Assembly: GCF_016808095.1 (NCBI RefSeq)
Contig: NC_068970.1
Coordinates: forward strand, 10,522,501 to 10,586,500
Origin: Vigna angularis
Taxonomy: Eukaryota; Streptophyta; Magnoliopsida; Fabales; Fabaceae
Direction: 5' to 3'
DNA: 64,000 nucleotides
Within the stretch, counting starts at the first letter, position 1. Each line of letters starts with the position of its first letter. The notes below the pieces were generated by a model. It was not told the origin of the DNA. It saw only the letters and a list, made by a program, of their open reading frames with translations, and did not search any database. The translations under genes were made by a program, and so were the position numbers. Below, piece after piece: positions 12,160-25,600 of the stretch.

Positions 12160-13300
12160 TTGGGTTGGGCCATGAGGCCCATAAGCTGGTTTTTGCCTCT
12201 CCTTTTGCCCACTTTCTACAGGGTCAGGGTCAAAAATTTCGAAGACCCTTTCTGCCCCGTCCTTCTGTTTCTCGTCCACTCTCTATTCTCCTTGTCTTTT
12301 ATTTTCGACATGAGGAAGGGAATCCTAAGGTAAAGAAAAAAAGAAAAACGGACGAGAGGGAATTTATGGAGAGCAGCTTCTTCCTTAACCCTATTCCCTC
12401 GTTAGTTTCTACAACAAACCCTAGTATAAGTGAATTCGAGAGAGAGGTGAGGAAGAATCCAATGCTTAGAAGATTAACGGACTAGAACGAAATTAAGGCC
12501 TTGTTCTTTTGAGGGGATTTGAGGGAGTGGATTTGAGAGGATTTGAAGATAATTTTGTTGTCGTTTATTTGAGTGAATTTGGAGGTAAATGAGAATGAAT
12601 TTGGAAATAAAATTTGTGAGAATTAGTATAGAATTATATTAACGTGACAAATTAAAAAAAATTATTTACAAACTCATTTTCATTTACTTCCAAATTCACT
12701 CAAATAAACGACAAAAAAATTTATCTTCAAATCCTTTCAAATCCCTTCAAATTCACTCAAAAGAAGAAGGCCTAAGAGAGCGAATATCAGTTACAACGAG
12801 AAGAAGAATCCGAAGTTGGGGGCTTAATTTCTAGGGTTCGTGAATTTATTTTGGGTTGATGGAAAGAACCTATATATAGGGCCGTATGGGAGAGGTAGAG
12901 AGGCACCACAGCAAGTGAGTTTCGAGACTAAGAGTGAGTTACAAACCTGGGAGTATTCGGAGCTAAGGATTCTAGAGTTGGAAGAAGTGTTCTTGGAGAA
13001 GACGAGCTAATATTCCAGGTATGGGGGAGCTATTTTGTTTGATTGATTAAATTGATTCAACGATAGCGTAAATTTTTTTGTTTTTCGGGTATATTTTGGT
13101 GGGGAAAATGGTGTTAATATAGGTTGAGTAATTGAGAATATAATGGTGAATTGGTTCTGTTAGTAATCTAAGTGAAAATGGGTATAATAGGATTCTGGAA
13201 AAGTTTATGGATGATGGATATATGATTATGTGGTACGTAATGCATTTTCTTACAGCTTCACGATCCTATTACTGGCATGACCGGTTGATCAATATGCAGA
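12160..13300 (+). promoter_or_regulatory. Promoter-like block plus leader exon and intron, no gene body
   Basis: Two site II-type elements (TGGGCC 12166-12171 and GGCCCA 12176-12181) and a telo-box-like AAACCCTA (12416-12423) lie upstream of TATATATA at 12871-12878. This mix is typical of promoters of plant ribosomal or translation genes. A leader-like exon ends at 13018 with CAG|GTATGG, and TTTTCTTACAG ends a 237-bp intron at 13255. The sequence after 13256 opens only briefly and then becomes AT-rich. A Tourist-like MITE sits inside the block. It may be a truncated gene, a non-coding transcript or a captured promoter. Confidence 0.4.
12497..12772. mobile_element. Tourist-like MITE (PIF/Harbinger type), 276 bp
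   Basis: The terminal inverted repeats begin GGCCTTGTTCTTTTGAG on the left and GGCCTTCTTCTTTTGAG on the reverse-complemented right. The arms match over about 110 bp. The element is flanked by TAA on both sides (12494-12496 and 12773-12775), the target duplication expected of PIF/Harbinger elements. It has no transposase. It sits between the telo-box-like motif and the TATA box of the promoter-like block. Confidence 0.85.
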
Positions 13301-13679
13301 AAAAAAGCACATAACTTTTTTTCACATAGACTAAATCACATTAAAGCTTCTTGCAAAGCACCACTAAATTATCACAGCCAGAAACTTACTAAATTATCCA
13401 TCCATAGTAGCTATACGGACTATGAGATACATTCTTAAATTGCCCTAACAAGAAAAAATGAAACATGGACCTATATATATATATATTATTAAACAATAGT
13501 TGAAGTAAAGGAGCTTTTGATATTGTTATCTTTCATCAGTGAGCCCCCTTAACAAAAACTTTAGAAAATAAAAACTGTCTAGAATTAAAGACCTATAACT
13601 GGAATTCTAAAAGAAATAAATAAAAAAGACAAAATAAATAATCGCACAAATGAATGAGAACATTGTTCTACAACATAAC

Positions 13680-14290
13680 TTTAGAGATCCAAGTAATGTA
13701 TTATTTAGACAAATTTTTCTATATACAAATTAGACGAGTTTATTAATACACTTTAAAAAAGTTTGTTCATTCAATGATTAAATGAATCCTCTAATAGACA
13801 TTAGACAAGTATATTTATACATTGATTTGATGAATATAGTAAAAATATTATATAAGTTTAACAATACATATTAGACGTGCCTGTTAATGTCCATGTACTA
13901 ATTAGATGAGTGTAGCAAAAAATATTAGACCACTCATTTCATACATTGATTATACAAGTATGAAAATATACATTAGACGAATATGTTCATACACTTGTTA
14001 GACGAATCTTGCAACATATACATTAATTAGACACACATATTAATATACATTATATGATTCTATCCACTTTATGACTATACGAGTTTCGAGATACATTGCA
14101 CAAGTTTATCCACGAACTAATTATATTGGTTTAACAATACACGTTATGTTCATATATTAACTAGAGGAGTTTAACAACGCATATTGAACAAGTTTGTTAA
14201 TGTATTTACTAGATAAAACTAACAATACATATTACATCAGTTTATTCATTGATTTATACTTTTAGATAATTCAACTCTACATATACTTTA
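13680..14290. repeat. Degenerate minisatellite with ATTAGACGAGT-type core
   Basis: Variants of the phrases attagacgagt, ttgttcatacatt and ttaacaatacat recur about every 50-60 bp throughout the stretch. Copies have diverged heavily, so unit boundaries cannot be fixed by eye. Confidence 0.6.
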
Positions 14291-16479
14291 TCTTTTAAGT
14301 TAGTCAACTTCATTGTTGCACATGTTTAATATTATTTATATTTTTATAAATATATTGACTTTCTAAACATATAAATTATTTTTGAAATTAATTATATTCA
14401 AAACTTAATTATAAATTTATAAATATTTATTATTATTTTTTCTCTAATCTTTCTAATAAACGCACAAACAAATATCATTTTGTGCTTAGTATTTATATAT
14501 ATAAAAAAAAGCATGAGTGGGTCTGAAATAGGATCTCACCATCCATGACAGATTATTAGGTTAATTTATAATTTTTCTTTTGTAATTTATTTTATATATT
14601 TATTATTATACAATAAAAATGGATTCACTCGATTTATTTTTTATAAAAGATTATCTAAATATTATTATAAAAATGATAGTTGAAAATTAAAGTATCAATA
14701 TATAAAATTTAACAAATAAATAAATTAAATATTTATATTATTCAAATATTATTTAATAATATTTTAATATTAAAAGAAATCAAATTATAAACTTATATAA
14801 TTAAAAATAATAAATAATTATAATAAAAAACTTATAAAAAAATTGGCAAAATATTTAATAAAGTATTGTTTATGATGAATAATGGGTAAATTCACCGTCA
14901 ACTTGATTAATTCATGAGTTAAATTAAAAACTAAAACATTTTCAATCCAATATAGTTTGAACTTGTGATAAAATAGGTGGACTTTCAATCTATTTTGATA
15001 TTTTTAATATAAGGATGGGTGATCGTATTATATGGCAAGCTTTAAGGTGAAATAAACGTTTAAAACATCGAAAAAAGAGGATGGTTCTTTATTCTTTTGG
15101 GCCTAAGTCTAGGACCAGCTCTGGTTAAATCAAACTACCACACTTATTCCTATGTTTTTAAATTATCATTATTTATTTATTTTTTCATTTGGACTTAGGT
15201 TGATTATTTTATTATGCTAAATTTTGTTCATATAATTTAAATGAAGAAATCCAAATCGGTATAAATTATAATCGATACTTTAAATTATGTTTTTTTTAAA
15301 TAACAATAAAGTGTAGATAATATTTTTAAAAATAAATTGAATAAAAATAAGGAATAAAATAATATCAATACATATATTAAATTTATCTGATATTAATTAA
15401 AATTATTGATGAAATTTATTAAAATCTCTTTATTTAATTATTTGGGTTAAAATTAATTGAAACTTGTATGTATTTACTGCTTTGTCATATAAATTGAAAA
15501 TGGGAAGCAAAACTAAATAAATTATGTTGCCGTCTAAATTAATTAAACACAGAAGAAAAATAAAACGGTACACTATATAAGACTTTCATTATCTATCTGT
15601 ATAAACATTTTTACATTTTGACAATCAACTCAAACCAAAATTAAAACAATATTCAAGATTATTATCTAAAAAAAAATAATTGAGCATATCTTAAAAATAA
15701 TTAATTATCCAAATATTATTTCTAAAAATAAAATTATTATAATTAAAATATGAATAATAAAAAATTCTAATAAGTTTTTAAGAATGAAGTCATGAATACA
15801 TTAACGGATTCCTTAATCCTAATTCTTAAAATTTTATCCATAAACTAGAGACAAAATTACTCTACTGTTTTATGAATAAACCTTGTTATCTGGTCAAACT
15901 AATTTTTCATCTATTTCTCAGAACATAAATTTTGTTTGTCAAAACAAATTAAAACCACGATTCATGTTTTGACTTAGCAAAAATATATTAAACTAGAGAA
16001 GCGTTTGACTATTAAATTCTTATACGTACTATTTTTTTTTTACTTTTTTTTACTTTAAAATTCATACTAATAATCTTGTAATTAATTGACAATATTACAA
16101 AATTTGATAAGGAAAAATTAAATTAAAATAAATTCAAATTTAAATTTAGTTTTGAATAATTTTTTTTTACACTCTCACTTAATTGAAAGTAACTTTAAGA
16201 GCATCATAAACCATGTTATTTATAGATAAGCTATTTTGCTACCATAAAGTTTTATAAATTATAACTTATATAAACTTTCCAACCATGGTTTCTTTTTCAT
16301 TTTAATGCATAATTTTTTCTTGCGTAAAAGATAATTTTGTTGTTATGTTCAAACGAAATTAATTATTTTGAAATTACTTTCCATAAACATATATGCACAT
16401 ACAAAATTATTATTATTAGTAATTTATAGTTGATGTTTTTATCTATTAAAGAAAATGGAAATGAGAATTTAATAATTTA
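14291..16479. other. AT-rich intergenic DNA upstream of the WDR11-like gene
   Basis: Very AT-rich with no open frame of note. The promoter of the gene starting at 16652 should lie at its right end, but no single TATA box stands out in this background. Confidence 0.5.
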
Positions 16480-16651
16480 ATGTTAAAGGTACAGTTGAAA
16501 GTTTTGATTTCATCAGCAGGAAAGCAAAGCAACGGAAATCGGAAGGGAAGATCAAAGGAAAACCAGAACGACAGAAGACGTTTCAGCGTAGAAATAGTGG
16601 AGTGGGTGGTGGCACGGTGTGGATCGAAATCGGAGTGGAGAGAAGTGAATT

Positions 16652-19600
16652 ATGCTGGCGAGTCCGAGAGCACCACCAACAGTAACTGCCCAGCCGCAAG
16701 AGTTATGGGAATCAATGCTCCCAGGCCCACCCAGCCGCAACAACTTTGGATCCGCAGATCTGAGCCTGCACGGTCTCTTGGCATTCCCCTCCGGCAGCTC
16801 CATCACCATCGTTGATACCCGTTCCATGCAGTTACTCACCTCCTTCCCCATCCCTCCCCCGCCTTCATCCGTCGCTCCCTTCGTCACCGCCCTCCGCTGG
16901 TCACCCCTCCCTCTCAGCCGCCACCTTCTCTCCTCTGAGCCCTCCTCCAACCACCTCCTTCTCGCCGCCGGAGACCGGCAGGGCCGCATTGGGCTCCTAG
17001 ATTTCCGCCTCAAGTCCGCCATCCTCTGGTTCGACACCGGCTCTAAACAAGGAGTCCAAGACTTGTGTTGGGTCCAGGCGCGCCCCGATTCATACCTTCT
17101 CGCTGCTATTAACGGACCGTCCACTCTCTCCCTCTACAACGCCTCCACCGGACGCTGCGTTTGGAAATACGACGCGTCTCCCGAGTACTTCTCCTGCATT
17201 CGCCGTGATCCCTTCGATTCGCGCCGCATCTGCGCCGTCGGACTCCGAGGCTTTCTGCTGTCTATCGTTCTCCTAGGAGACACCGACGATGCCGTAGTCA
17301 TCAAGGAGCTTCAGATTACGACCGACTCAAGCGAATTTGTTAAGCTCGAGAGAGACGCTACATCCGGATCGTCCGCCTCTGCCGTCGTGTCGCCTGCGGC
17401 GGCGGCGTTTCCTACCTACGTTGCGAGGTTGGCGTTCTCCCAGCAGTGGAGGCACATTCTGTTCGTCACGTTTCCGAGGGAGTTAGTTGTGTTTGACTTG
17501 GAGTATGAGACGGTGGTTTTTTCCACCGCGTTGCCGCGGGGTTGCGGCAAGTTTCTGGACGTGTTGCCTGATCCGAGTAACGAGTGGATCTACTGTGCTC
17601 ATCGTGATGGCAAGCTCAGCACGTGGAGGAGGAAAACGTGAGCATTTTTCGTCTTCAATTAATTATTTACCTTTCCTCCGAACTCGGATGAGTATATATG
17701 TAAGTGAAATCACGCATTGACAAAAACACTGATTAGTAAGTTTAGCTGTGTTGGTGGTAGCAAGAGAGTAACAGAAACGTGCTTTGGCAAGACGTATATA
17801 CTGGCTATTCGTTTGAAATAAGATTGCAAATCTTGTTTTGCAAATTTTGTTTAACTTTGGTTGTTGTAAGTGTGAAGAATCCTTTATTCCATGTGTTTGA
17901 GATAACTGCATGGAGATGCTGCCATTTGTAATGATATTCTCCTTTTTTGAAGCTGTTCTTCCCTGTCCATGAGATCTGAAAGTGAGGTGGTCAAATGATC
18001 AGGGGTGATCATGAGATTTTGATGATAGCTTCCTTTATTGGCACTACATGCCTATTGTTTTTCTACTTGTAATTTTCTGTTTTAGTTTTCAGACTGGAAT
18101 AAGTCTATTAATCATTGTTACAAGCAACTATATATAATCAACTTTGATTTTAATCTCTATTTCCTTTTTTAACCGCTTCAGTAAAATATTGGGTTTGCTC
18201 TGTTATAAGAGGTTTGTGATCCTCAAATTTATAATCATCATTAGGGTTTGAAGAAATTTATGATATTTTTTATTTACGGCTTTTTTCCCTTTCTCTTGAG
18301 CTATTTTTCAGTTACTAGCTAAGCTGTAAAACAGTTTTTCTTTTATAACTTTATATCAAAATAGTGTTACATTCTTTTTTTTCTGAAACTAAGATGCACT
18401 TATCTGCTTGTTGTCACAGTGGGGAACAGGCACATTCTATGTACTCATTGGAAGAGTTGATGCCCTCAGTCGGTACCTCTGTCCCTTCTCCTTCAATACT
18501 CTCTGTCGTTTTGTGCCAATCAGATTCGACATTTCAGAACATTGACAAGGATTATTCTGATGTACCTAGTTCTCCTTACCTTCGCGAGGATTTTGATAAT
18601 CCTTTTGATTTTTGTTATGAGTCTAATATTGTTTCTAAGATACATTTGATCTCCATTTCTGATGATGGAAAAATTTGGAACTGGCTCTTGGCTGCTGAAG
18701 GGCTTGCAGACATCCAAAAGGAGGATAAGAAGTTAGATTTGGTCAATGATGACCATAAAGTATCACATCGTGGGGCCAACTCTAATACCTCAGCATCTTC
18801 TGTGGGTGGACGGGACCTACATGTAGGCAGACAATGGGAGGGTTGCAACAATAATAGAAGCCATTTGCAGAGCTCAATCTCCGACCAGGAGGAATTTTCA
18901 ATGAAGGCAAGTTCATACTTACAGACTTGCTTTGCTTTGTTATGTACAGTACATTGGTGATTGGTGGTTCATAACATGAAATGAAGTATTGAAGTTTCAA
19001 AATGTTAATAATAATGCGGCAGAAGTACTTTGTTATTCTGGACAAAGAGGGGATCAGCCAAAATTTATTGATTCTTGATATATTCTTATGTATCTGTAGT
19101 GAGAATTTGTAGGTAAGCTTATTAGGCTGTTTAGTATTATAATATAATGATGCACCCACTGCAACTTTGAAAGATTGTGAGGGAACAATTGTTTTTAGAC
19201 AAGGTAAAATGCATGTATTTTACATTCCTCATTAGCTTTACACTTTTATGGGATAGAAAAGTTCTTATGGCTTCGCATTGTTGCTCAGACAATGACTCTT
19301 TCAAGGGAACCTTCATATCTGATGTGTCGATAGGTGTAGGCTTCCCCTCTTACACTGATGAGAAGTCTTTCTGAGGAGGATAACTTATTTTATTTTCCTT
19401 GCTATACACCTTTCCTTCTCTCTCTAATTTTCCTTGTGTCTTGGTTGGAGTTTGTGTACTATAGGTCATATGCAAGAGCCATATCTAGTTGATGACATAG
19501 AGCTGAATTAGAGGAGTGATGATGTACTATATAGAATTTCTTACATTGAATACATATGTTAGGGATTGGAAGGTGTATGAGAGGAAAAGGTTTAGGAGAG

Positions 19601-22600
19601 AAGGAGAAGGCCGAACATTGGAGGAAGGAAGACCAAGCCGAACTGTGGGAAGTAGGGAGAGGTCAGACCGAACGGTGGAAGGCGGGCAAGGTCAGGCCGA
19701 ACGATGGAAGACGGGGAGGAGTCGAACCGAACGGCCGAAGGCAGTGAGAGCTCGAGCGGAGCGATGGGGAGCAACGAAGACCATGAGCCGATCGGTTGAA
19801 GAGTGACTATCCTAACTGTTGTCCCAGTTAGGATAGGCGGGAAATATTTAGTAGTAATTACAGTAATTAGAGCTATATCCTAAGGAAATATTCAGTATAA
19901 GTTAATTACAATAATATATCCTAGGGAAATATTCAGTACAAGTTAATTACAGTAATATATCCTAGGAAAATATTCAGTATAAGTTAAATACAATAATTAG
20001 AGTTATATTCTAGGGAGATATTCAGTATAAGTTAATTATAGTAAATAGAATTATATTCTAGGAAAATATTTAATATAAATAAAGCCTAACGCTATGGTGG
20101 AAGGCATGCTTTTGATTATTGAGTTTGTTGACAGGCAACTATAGTCCAATGAGGGAAGTTATGCTTCCAACTATCTTTGTTACTTTTGTTTATTCCATTA
20201 CCATCAATAAAAGAAATTCATTCAGTTACCGTTCTTTCTATTTAATGTGAGAATTGAGTGTTATCTTTCTTCCTACTGTGATCGTGGTTAGTTACGTCGC
20301 ACTTTCTGCCTACTGTGATCGTGGTTAGTTACGTCACACAAAATTCTTCAGGTGTTTTGAATGGTCGAATGTAAAATGAAACTAAAAAAGAAATAAGGAA
20401 AGTTAGTGTACCCGATGCTGAAGGCTCTTTGGAATGTGAATGTATGGAGGATAACTGAATATAACATGCAGCCTTATCCTTGCATGTGCAGTAGCTGTTT
20501 CTGCATTCAAACCCATGAAAAATAAAACTGAAGATGGATATATTGAAAACCCCTTTGATGATGTTGGATCTGCTACTAAAATGGTATAGGGTGGCTGGAG
20601 GTTTTAGGTGGTGTATATTTTATTAGGATACTAGTCAAACAACGGGGGATAATGTGTGAGATTAGATATCTCCACCAGTCTACCATAGCTTCCCTGACGA
20701 TATTCTTGGAGGTAGTCTATCTAACTCCGTGGAGGAAGAAGCAGTTCTTTTTTTTGTGTTTAATCAGCTCCTGAAGTAGCTCAAGAAGTAACTTTTATGA
20801 CCCATGGTTTTTTGAACATAAAATATGGTAATGCAATAGTTGTGATTTCCTTATGTTTGAACATTTGATTCTATTTTACTTAAATATCATTTAACAACAT
20901 TTGATCGAGCAAATCTGTCAAGCATTGATGTTGATGAATCTGGGGAACAAAGCTGGAAAGAAATTCCAGTTCTTCAAATATTCCTACCACCTACTATATA
21001 TGGTCTGGAAGATTTCTATTTAACAATAGAAGCTCGAGATTGAGTTTTCTTTTCAATTGGAGGATAACTAATGTAAGGCCGGTTCAATGATACTTATACA
21101 CCAATTCTTGACTTTACACTCCTTTTGAGAAATGTTGGGGTTATTTTAGGTAATTGGAAGTTACCTACACTTATATAGTCAAATTAGGTGTTCCGATGGG
21201 CTATAATAGCTGCACAATAGCCTAATATATTTTTATCTACATATCATATGCATGCAAAGAATAATAAAAAAAGTTTAAGTGTAGAAGACATTTGTTATGG
21301 GCTGTATTAAATTATGCATGTATTAATTATCAAATGTTGATACATGTGGGAAACAATAATGCAAGAATATGTTAGGAAAAAAGTTGTTTTATATACTTGT
21401 TATATAATTATTATATGAAATAACTATTTTTAAAACTTGGGCTAGTGGCCCAGTTTGTGAAGGGCTGAGTGGGGCTGGGTGAGCTAATTGTCGGTGTGCA
21501 TCTAAATTGAATTGGTGTAAGTCCGGTGTTAGCCAAATTAGGTGTCACAATGGGCTATAATAGCTGCACCATAGCCTTATATATTTTTATTTACATATCA
21601 TATGCATGCAGAAAATGATAAAAAAAAGTTGAAGTGTAGCAGACATTTATTATGAGCTGTATTAAATTATGTATGTATTAATTATCAAATACTGATACAT
21701 ACAAGAAACAATAATGCAAGAATATGGTAGGAAAAAGTTATATTTTATATATGTTTTCTTTTTATATAATTATGGATAAATGTTTAGCACAATAAATATG
21801 GTAGGAAAAAGTAGTGATATATTTTATATTTAGTAAAATAAAAAAAATACAGTCTTAGTACAAAAATACAGTCTCAGTTATGAATTCCATTCCTAGGATA
21901 TCCTTGTTTTTTTTGTTATCTCCAAAATTTCAACCTATTGTATTCTAGGGCAACTGTTCTGGATCAAGTTTGGGTACCACTGAGAAGTACATCAAACATG
22001 ATAGGCAATTACAGTTCTATAATGACATCAGTGAACAATGGTACAGTACCTTCAATTTTGCATCTAGTTGAAGAGGAATCAATTTCTGCACCGAGTGGGA
22101 CACACTGTAAATATTAATCTTGGTGCATAACTATTTTTCCCATTGTACTCTGTCTCCCAAGAAAATAAAGAAGCTATAGAAAGATGCAAAATATAATATT
22201 TGGTTAAATTGTAATTAAGTTCCTGTCATCATTTATCTTGCATGGAAGTAAACATTTCATTAGTGGAATCTTTTTGGGAGGGCGATAGTAGGGTCGAATT
22301 TTCCAAACCTATGGTTGGAGTTCTTATTGCTTGACTTATGACTTACATTTCGTGTATAATCTGAATCCCGACTTTTATTTGCTGATAAACAGCATCTAAG
22401 CGCGAAATAACACCTATTTGGATTTCCTGTTTTGGTAGTTGACTAAATCTGCCAGGCTTCGCTTTTTTTCTTATTTTCTAATGCAGATTAGCTTAGTTGG
22501 ACAGCTTCAGCTTCTTTCCTCAACAGTGACTATGCTGGCAGTACCTACGCCTTCTCTTACAGCCACCCTGGCCCGTTAGTTTATCTTCCCACCAATTTGT

Positions 22601-25600
22601 AAATTTGTTTGAAACTTTAAATATAGTGGTAATTATACATACATGTTTCCTGTGTTGATTAATGAAATAACGTTATGTGAAGGTGGAGGAAATAATCCAG
22701 CAGCAGCTGTTCCCCTGGTTGCTTTGGGAACCCAGAGTGGGACAATAGATGTTGTTGATGTTTCAGCCAATGCTGTTGCTTCAAGTTTATCTGTTCATAA
22801 TGGTACTGTTAGGGGACTACGATGGTTGGGAAATTCCAGGCTGGTTTCATTTTCTTATACTCTGGTATAAATTCAGTACTTATGTCTGAACAGATTTTTC
22901 TTTATGTTAATTGCTGCATAGTTTCATTCTTTCTATTGTGGTTATTTATTTTTTTAATTATTTTTAGATCTTATCTCCCTGTGAGATAAGCTTAATGATT
23001 TGATCTTACTGCTTAATGCCTCCTTCAATTTAGAATTTCATAGAGGTTTTTTTGGTTGTTGACCAATTGTTATGCACATTCTTTTGGACTCAGGCTAATG
23101 AAAAATCTGGAGGATATATTAACAAGGTAGTTGTTACCTGCCTTCGAAGCGGCCTTAACAGGATGGTCCGAGTTATGCAAAAGCCAGAACGCACACCTAT
23201 TAGAGCTTTGAGAACATCTTCATCTGGAAGGTGAAATCTCGAAGCTAAAATTTTGTTATTATTTACTTTGCTGTCTTTGTCTTTGCTGTTTAGTTTCTGA
23301 ATCATCTTTTGCTTGCAAGCTTTTCTGTTCTATTTTATATCTTGTAATAATAATGTTGACAACTTTCTACTAGGAATATAGAATTTAGTAATTTTATAAA
23401 CGATAGAGTTTGTATGGAACCATACTTTGTTGAGGCATAATATATGCTTCGTTTGTGTATCTCAGCTTTGAGATCTTAGTATATGTTACACCTCCCTGGC
23501 TGACTGCAAAATGGTGTCCTACAGAATGCTTTAATCCTTGCTGTTGATGGGGCTGTTGGGACTGGCTCAAAACTTATCTTTTGTTGCTCAAATGCTGATA
23601 TCTTTGTTGGTGTTAGTGAACAGTTTTGGTGTTTAAATTTTTTTAAGAAAAGGTTTGCTTCATTTATGTCCTTTTTTGTTTTTCACATCCAGCATTTTGA
23701 TTGATTGTAACTGGTTTGTGAAGATTTTCTATCCATCAAATATTCTAAAATTTCTGTTTGATAGCAAAAGAAACAAGTTCCCCCCACGCTCTATCTTTTT
23801 GAAGGGGGTATCTATGCCAAAAGTATTAATTCAATTTTATCGAACTCTTGTACTAAATGTTTATATTTGCTTTCCATCCTGGATCTGTTATCTTTTTCCA
23901 CCTTGTATTAATATATAGATTTGTGATTACATCATGGCTTTCAATAGTTGGATATCCTTATTATTTCAGGTATCTTCTAATTTTGTTTCGTGATGCACCT
24001 GTGGAAGTTTGGGCTATGACTAAAAATCCCCTCATGGTAAGTTGGTTTATGTACTTGAAGTCCCTGTGCTTTTGCTCTCTTCTAACCTGCTTTTTCCACC
24101 ATTATCTCCCCTTCTTTTTCCAAGTTTTCCTTGACTGTTGTTCTATGGCACCTTTTTTCCTGTCTTTTACTGGAAATGTCTTTTTCCCCTTGATATATAA
24201 AGGAAAAATTTATTAAGAAGGAAGGGAGAGATAACAAAAGCTAGAGGTAAGAAATTATGATAATTATGCCAAGAAAGAGGATGGCTAAATCACAAAACAT
24301 GTAAAACAGCTCATCAATCTCACTAAATATCTACAAAAGACCCATTCCCTAGAAAGACCATTAGCAAACACCAAGAAGCTAAGTAACACTCAAATGAACT
24401 TGATAGGAAACAATCGCCAAATAAAAAATCTAGCATTTCTTTCCAACCAGATACACCAAGAATCTGCAAATTGAAAACTTTGCCAACGCCCTTTATCATC
24501 TGTATTACTTCCAAAGCCTCTTAAAATTAACTCAATGGAACTTCTGAAGATCCTTGGTGCAAACCTATTCACTGCTAAAAAACAAACAATTTATTCCATA
24601 GAATGGAAAAACTACTGAGCAACGCAAAAACAAATGAGTTATTTTCAGAATTTGACTGCATATATCACAATAATTAGGATTCCTGAATTTGAAGTAAGAC
24701 ATTGGTAATATTCCTGGAGATCTACATACCTTCTTGCAGATCTACATTTTCCTCCTAATATTCCTGTTATGAATGCACGCAGAACTTGGTTTTCATGAAT
24801 TAATTTCCTGCTTCCTTTATTTCAAAGCCCTGCTTTTGGAGTGTTTTCCTTTTAAATTAGGAAGGTTAATTTGGACTCTTCCAAATTCTACATTTTCCTT
24901 TGTTCTTTATCTGTAGAATAGTTATTTTCGTTGACACTACATTTTCTCTATCTAGATATTTATAATGCTTGCTCTATCTATGTAGCTTAGATCATTAGCT
25001 CTTCCATTTACTGTACTGGAATGGACTCTTCCAACAGTTTCACGTCCTTCTAAAGATCAAACATCTGGAACATCAGATGAAGCATCTAACCTCTCCAAAA
25101 CTTCCTCTTCTGATTCCCGTAAGTTGTTTGCTTGAAGTTCCTAGATATTTATCAGCATAGCTGCTAATATAGAATTAATGATTCCTTTCTTTTTTGTCCA
25201 TGCATGATTAAAGTAGCTTATGACTTATGAGTGATGTTGATTTCGTTCAGCAGAGGGTTCAAGTACTGAGGAATCTCAGGATGACGTGTCTGAAAGTTTT
25301 GCATTTGCTTTGGTGAATGGGGCACTTGGAGTTTTTGAAGTGCAAGGTCGAAGAATTCGTGATTTCAGGTGTGAACTTGTTCAATACTGAAAAAAAGTTT
25401 ATTACTGCAGTGGTGTTGCTTTAAATGATATATGGGGCCGTTTATATGCATTGTTCATTATTTAATCATTGTCAAAGCACAGATAACTTTCCTTGTTTTG
25501 TCATTCTTTTTGGCAGGTCTTACTTATTAGTAGTTGATCTCTTTTATAATCTATTAATTTTTAGTGCTTTTTCTTTACTTCAGAATAGTAGTCATTAGTG

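Larger units (their letters stand above)
19557..20345 (+). mobile_element. Probable LTR fragment or solo LTR within WDR11 intron 2
   Basis: The block begins TGTTAGGGATTGG, has a GC-rich head, AT-rich middle repeats, and late AATAAA-type signals (around 20075 and 20205), a layout like an LTR. The right end near 20340 is uncertain and no matching 5-bp target duplication was found, so this remains tentative. No gag or pol sequence is present. Confidence 0.4.
18907..22486 (+). other. GC-AG intron 2 of the WDR11-like gene
   Basis: The donor reads AAG|GCAAGT, the consensus for GC-AG introns. Only this junction joins exon 2 to exon 3 in frame (Met-Lys then Ile-Ser-Leu). Using the GT four bases downstream would produce TAG at once. 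The intron holds an LTR-like block and a 240-bp direct duplication. Confidence 0.85.

Noticed and set aside
11898..12333. Frames over the palindromic array
   Set aside because: Driven by the repeat palindromes; no conserved protein.
16552..17124. 190-aa open frame antisense to WDR11 exon 1
   Set aside because: It arises from the GC-rich exon on the other strand. It has no known motif and the sense frame is clearly coding.
19516..19806. Charged open frames rich in Arg, Glu and Gly
   Set aside because: They come from a 30-bp minisatellite whose length is a multiple of three, not from a conserved protein.
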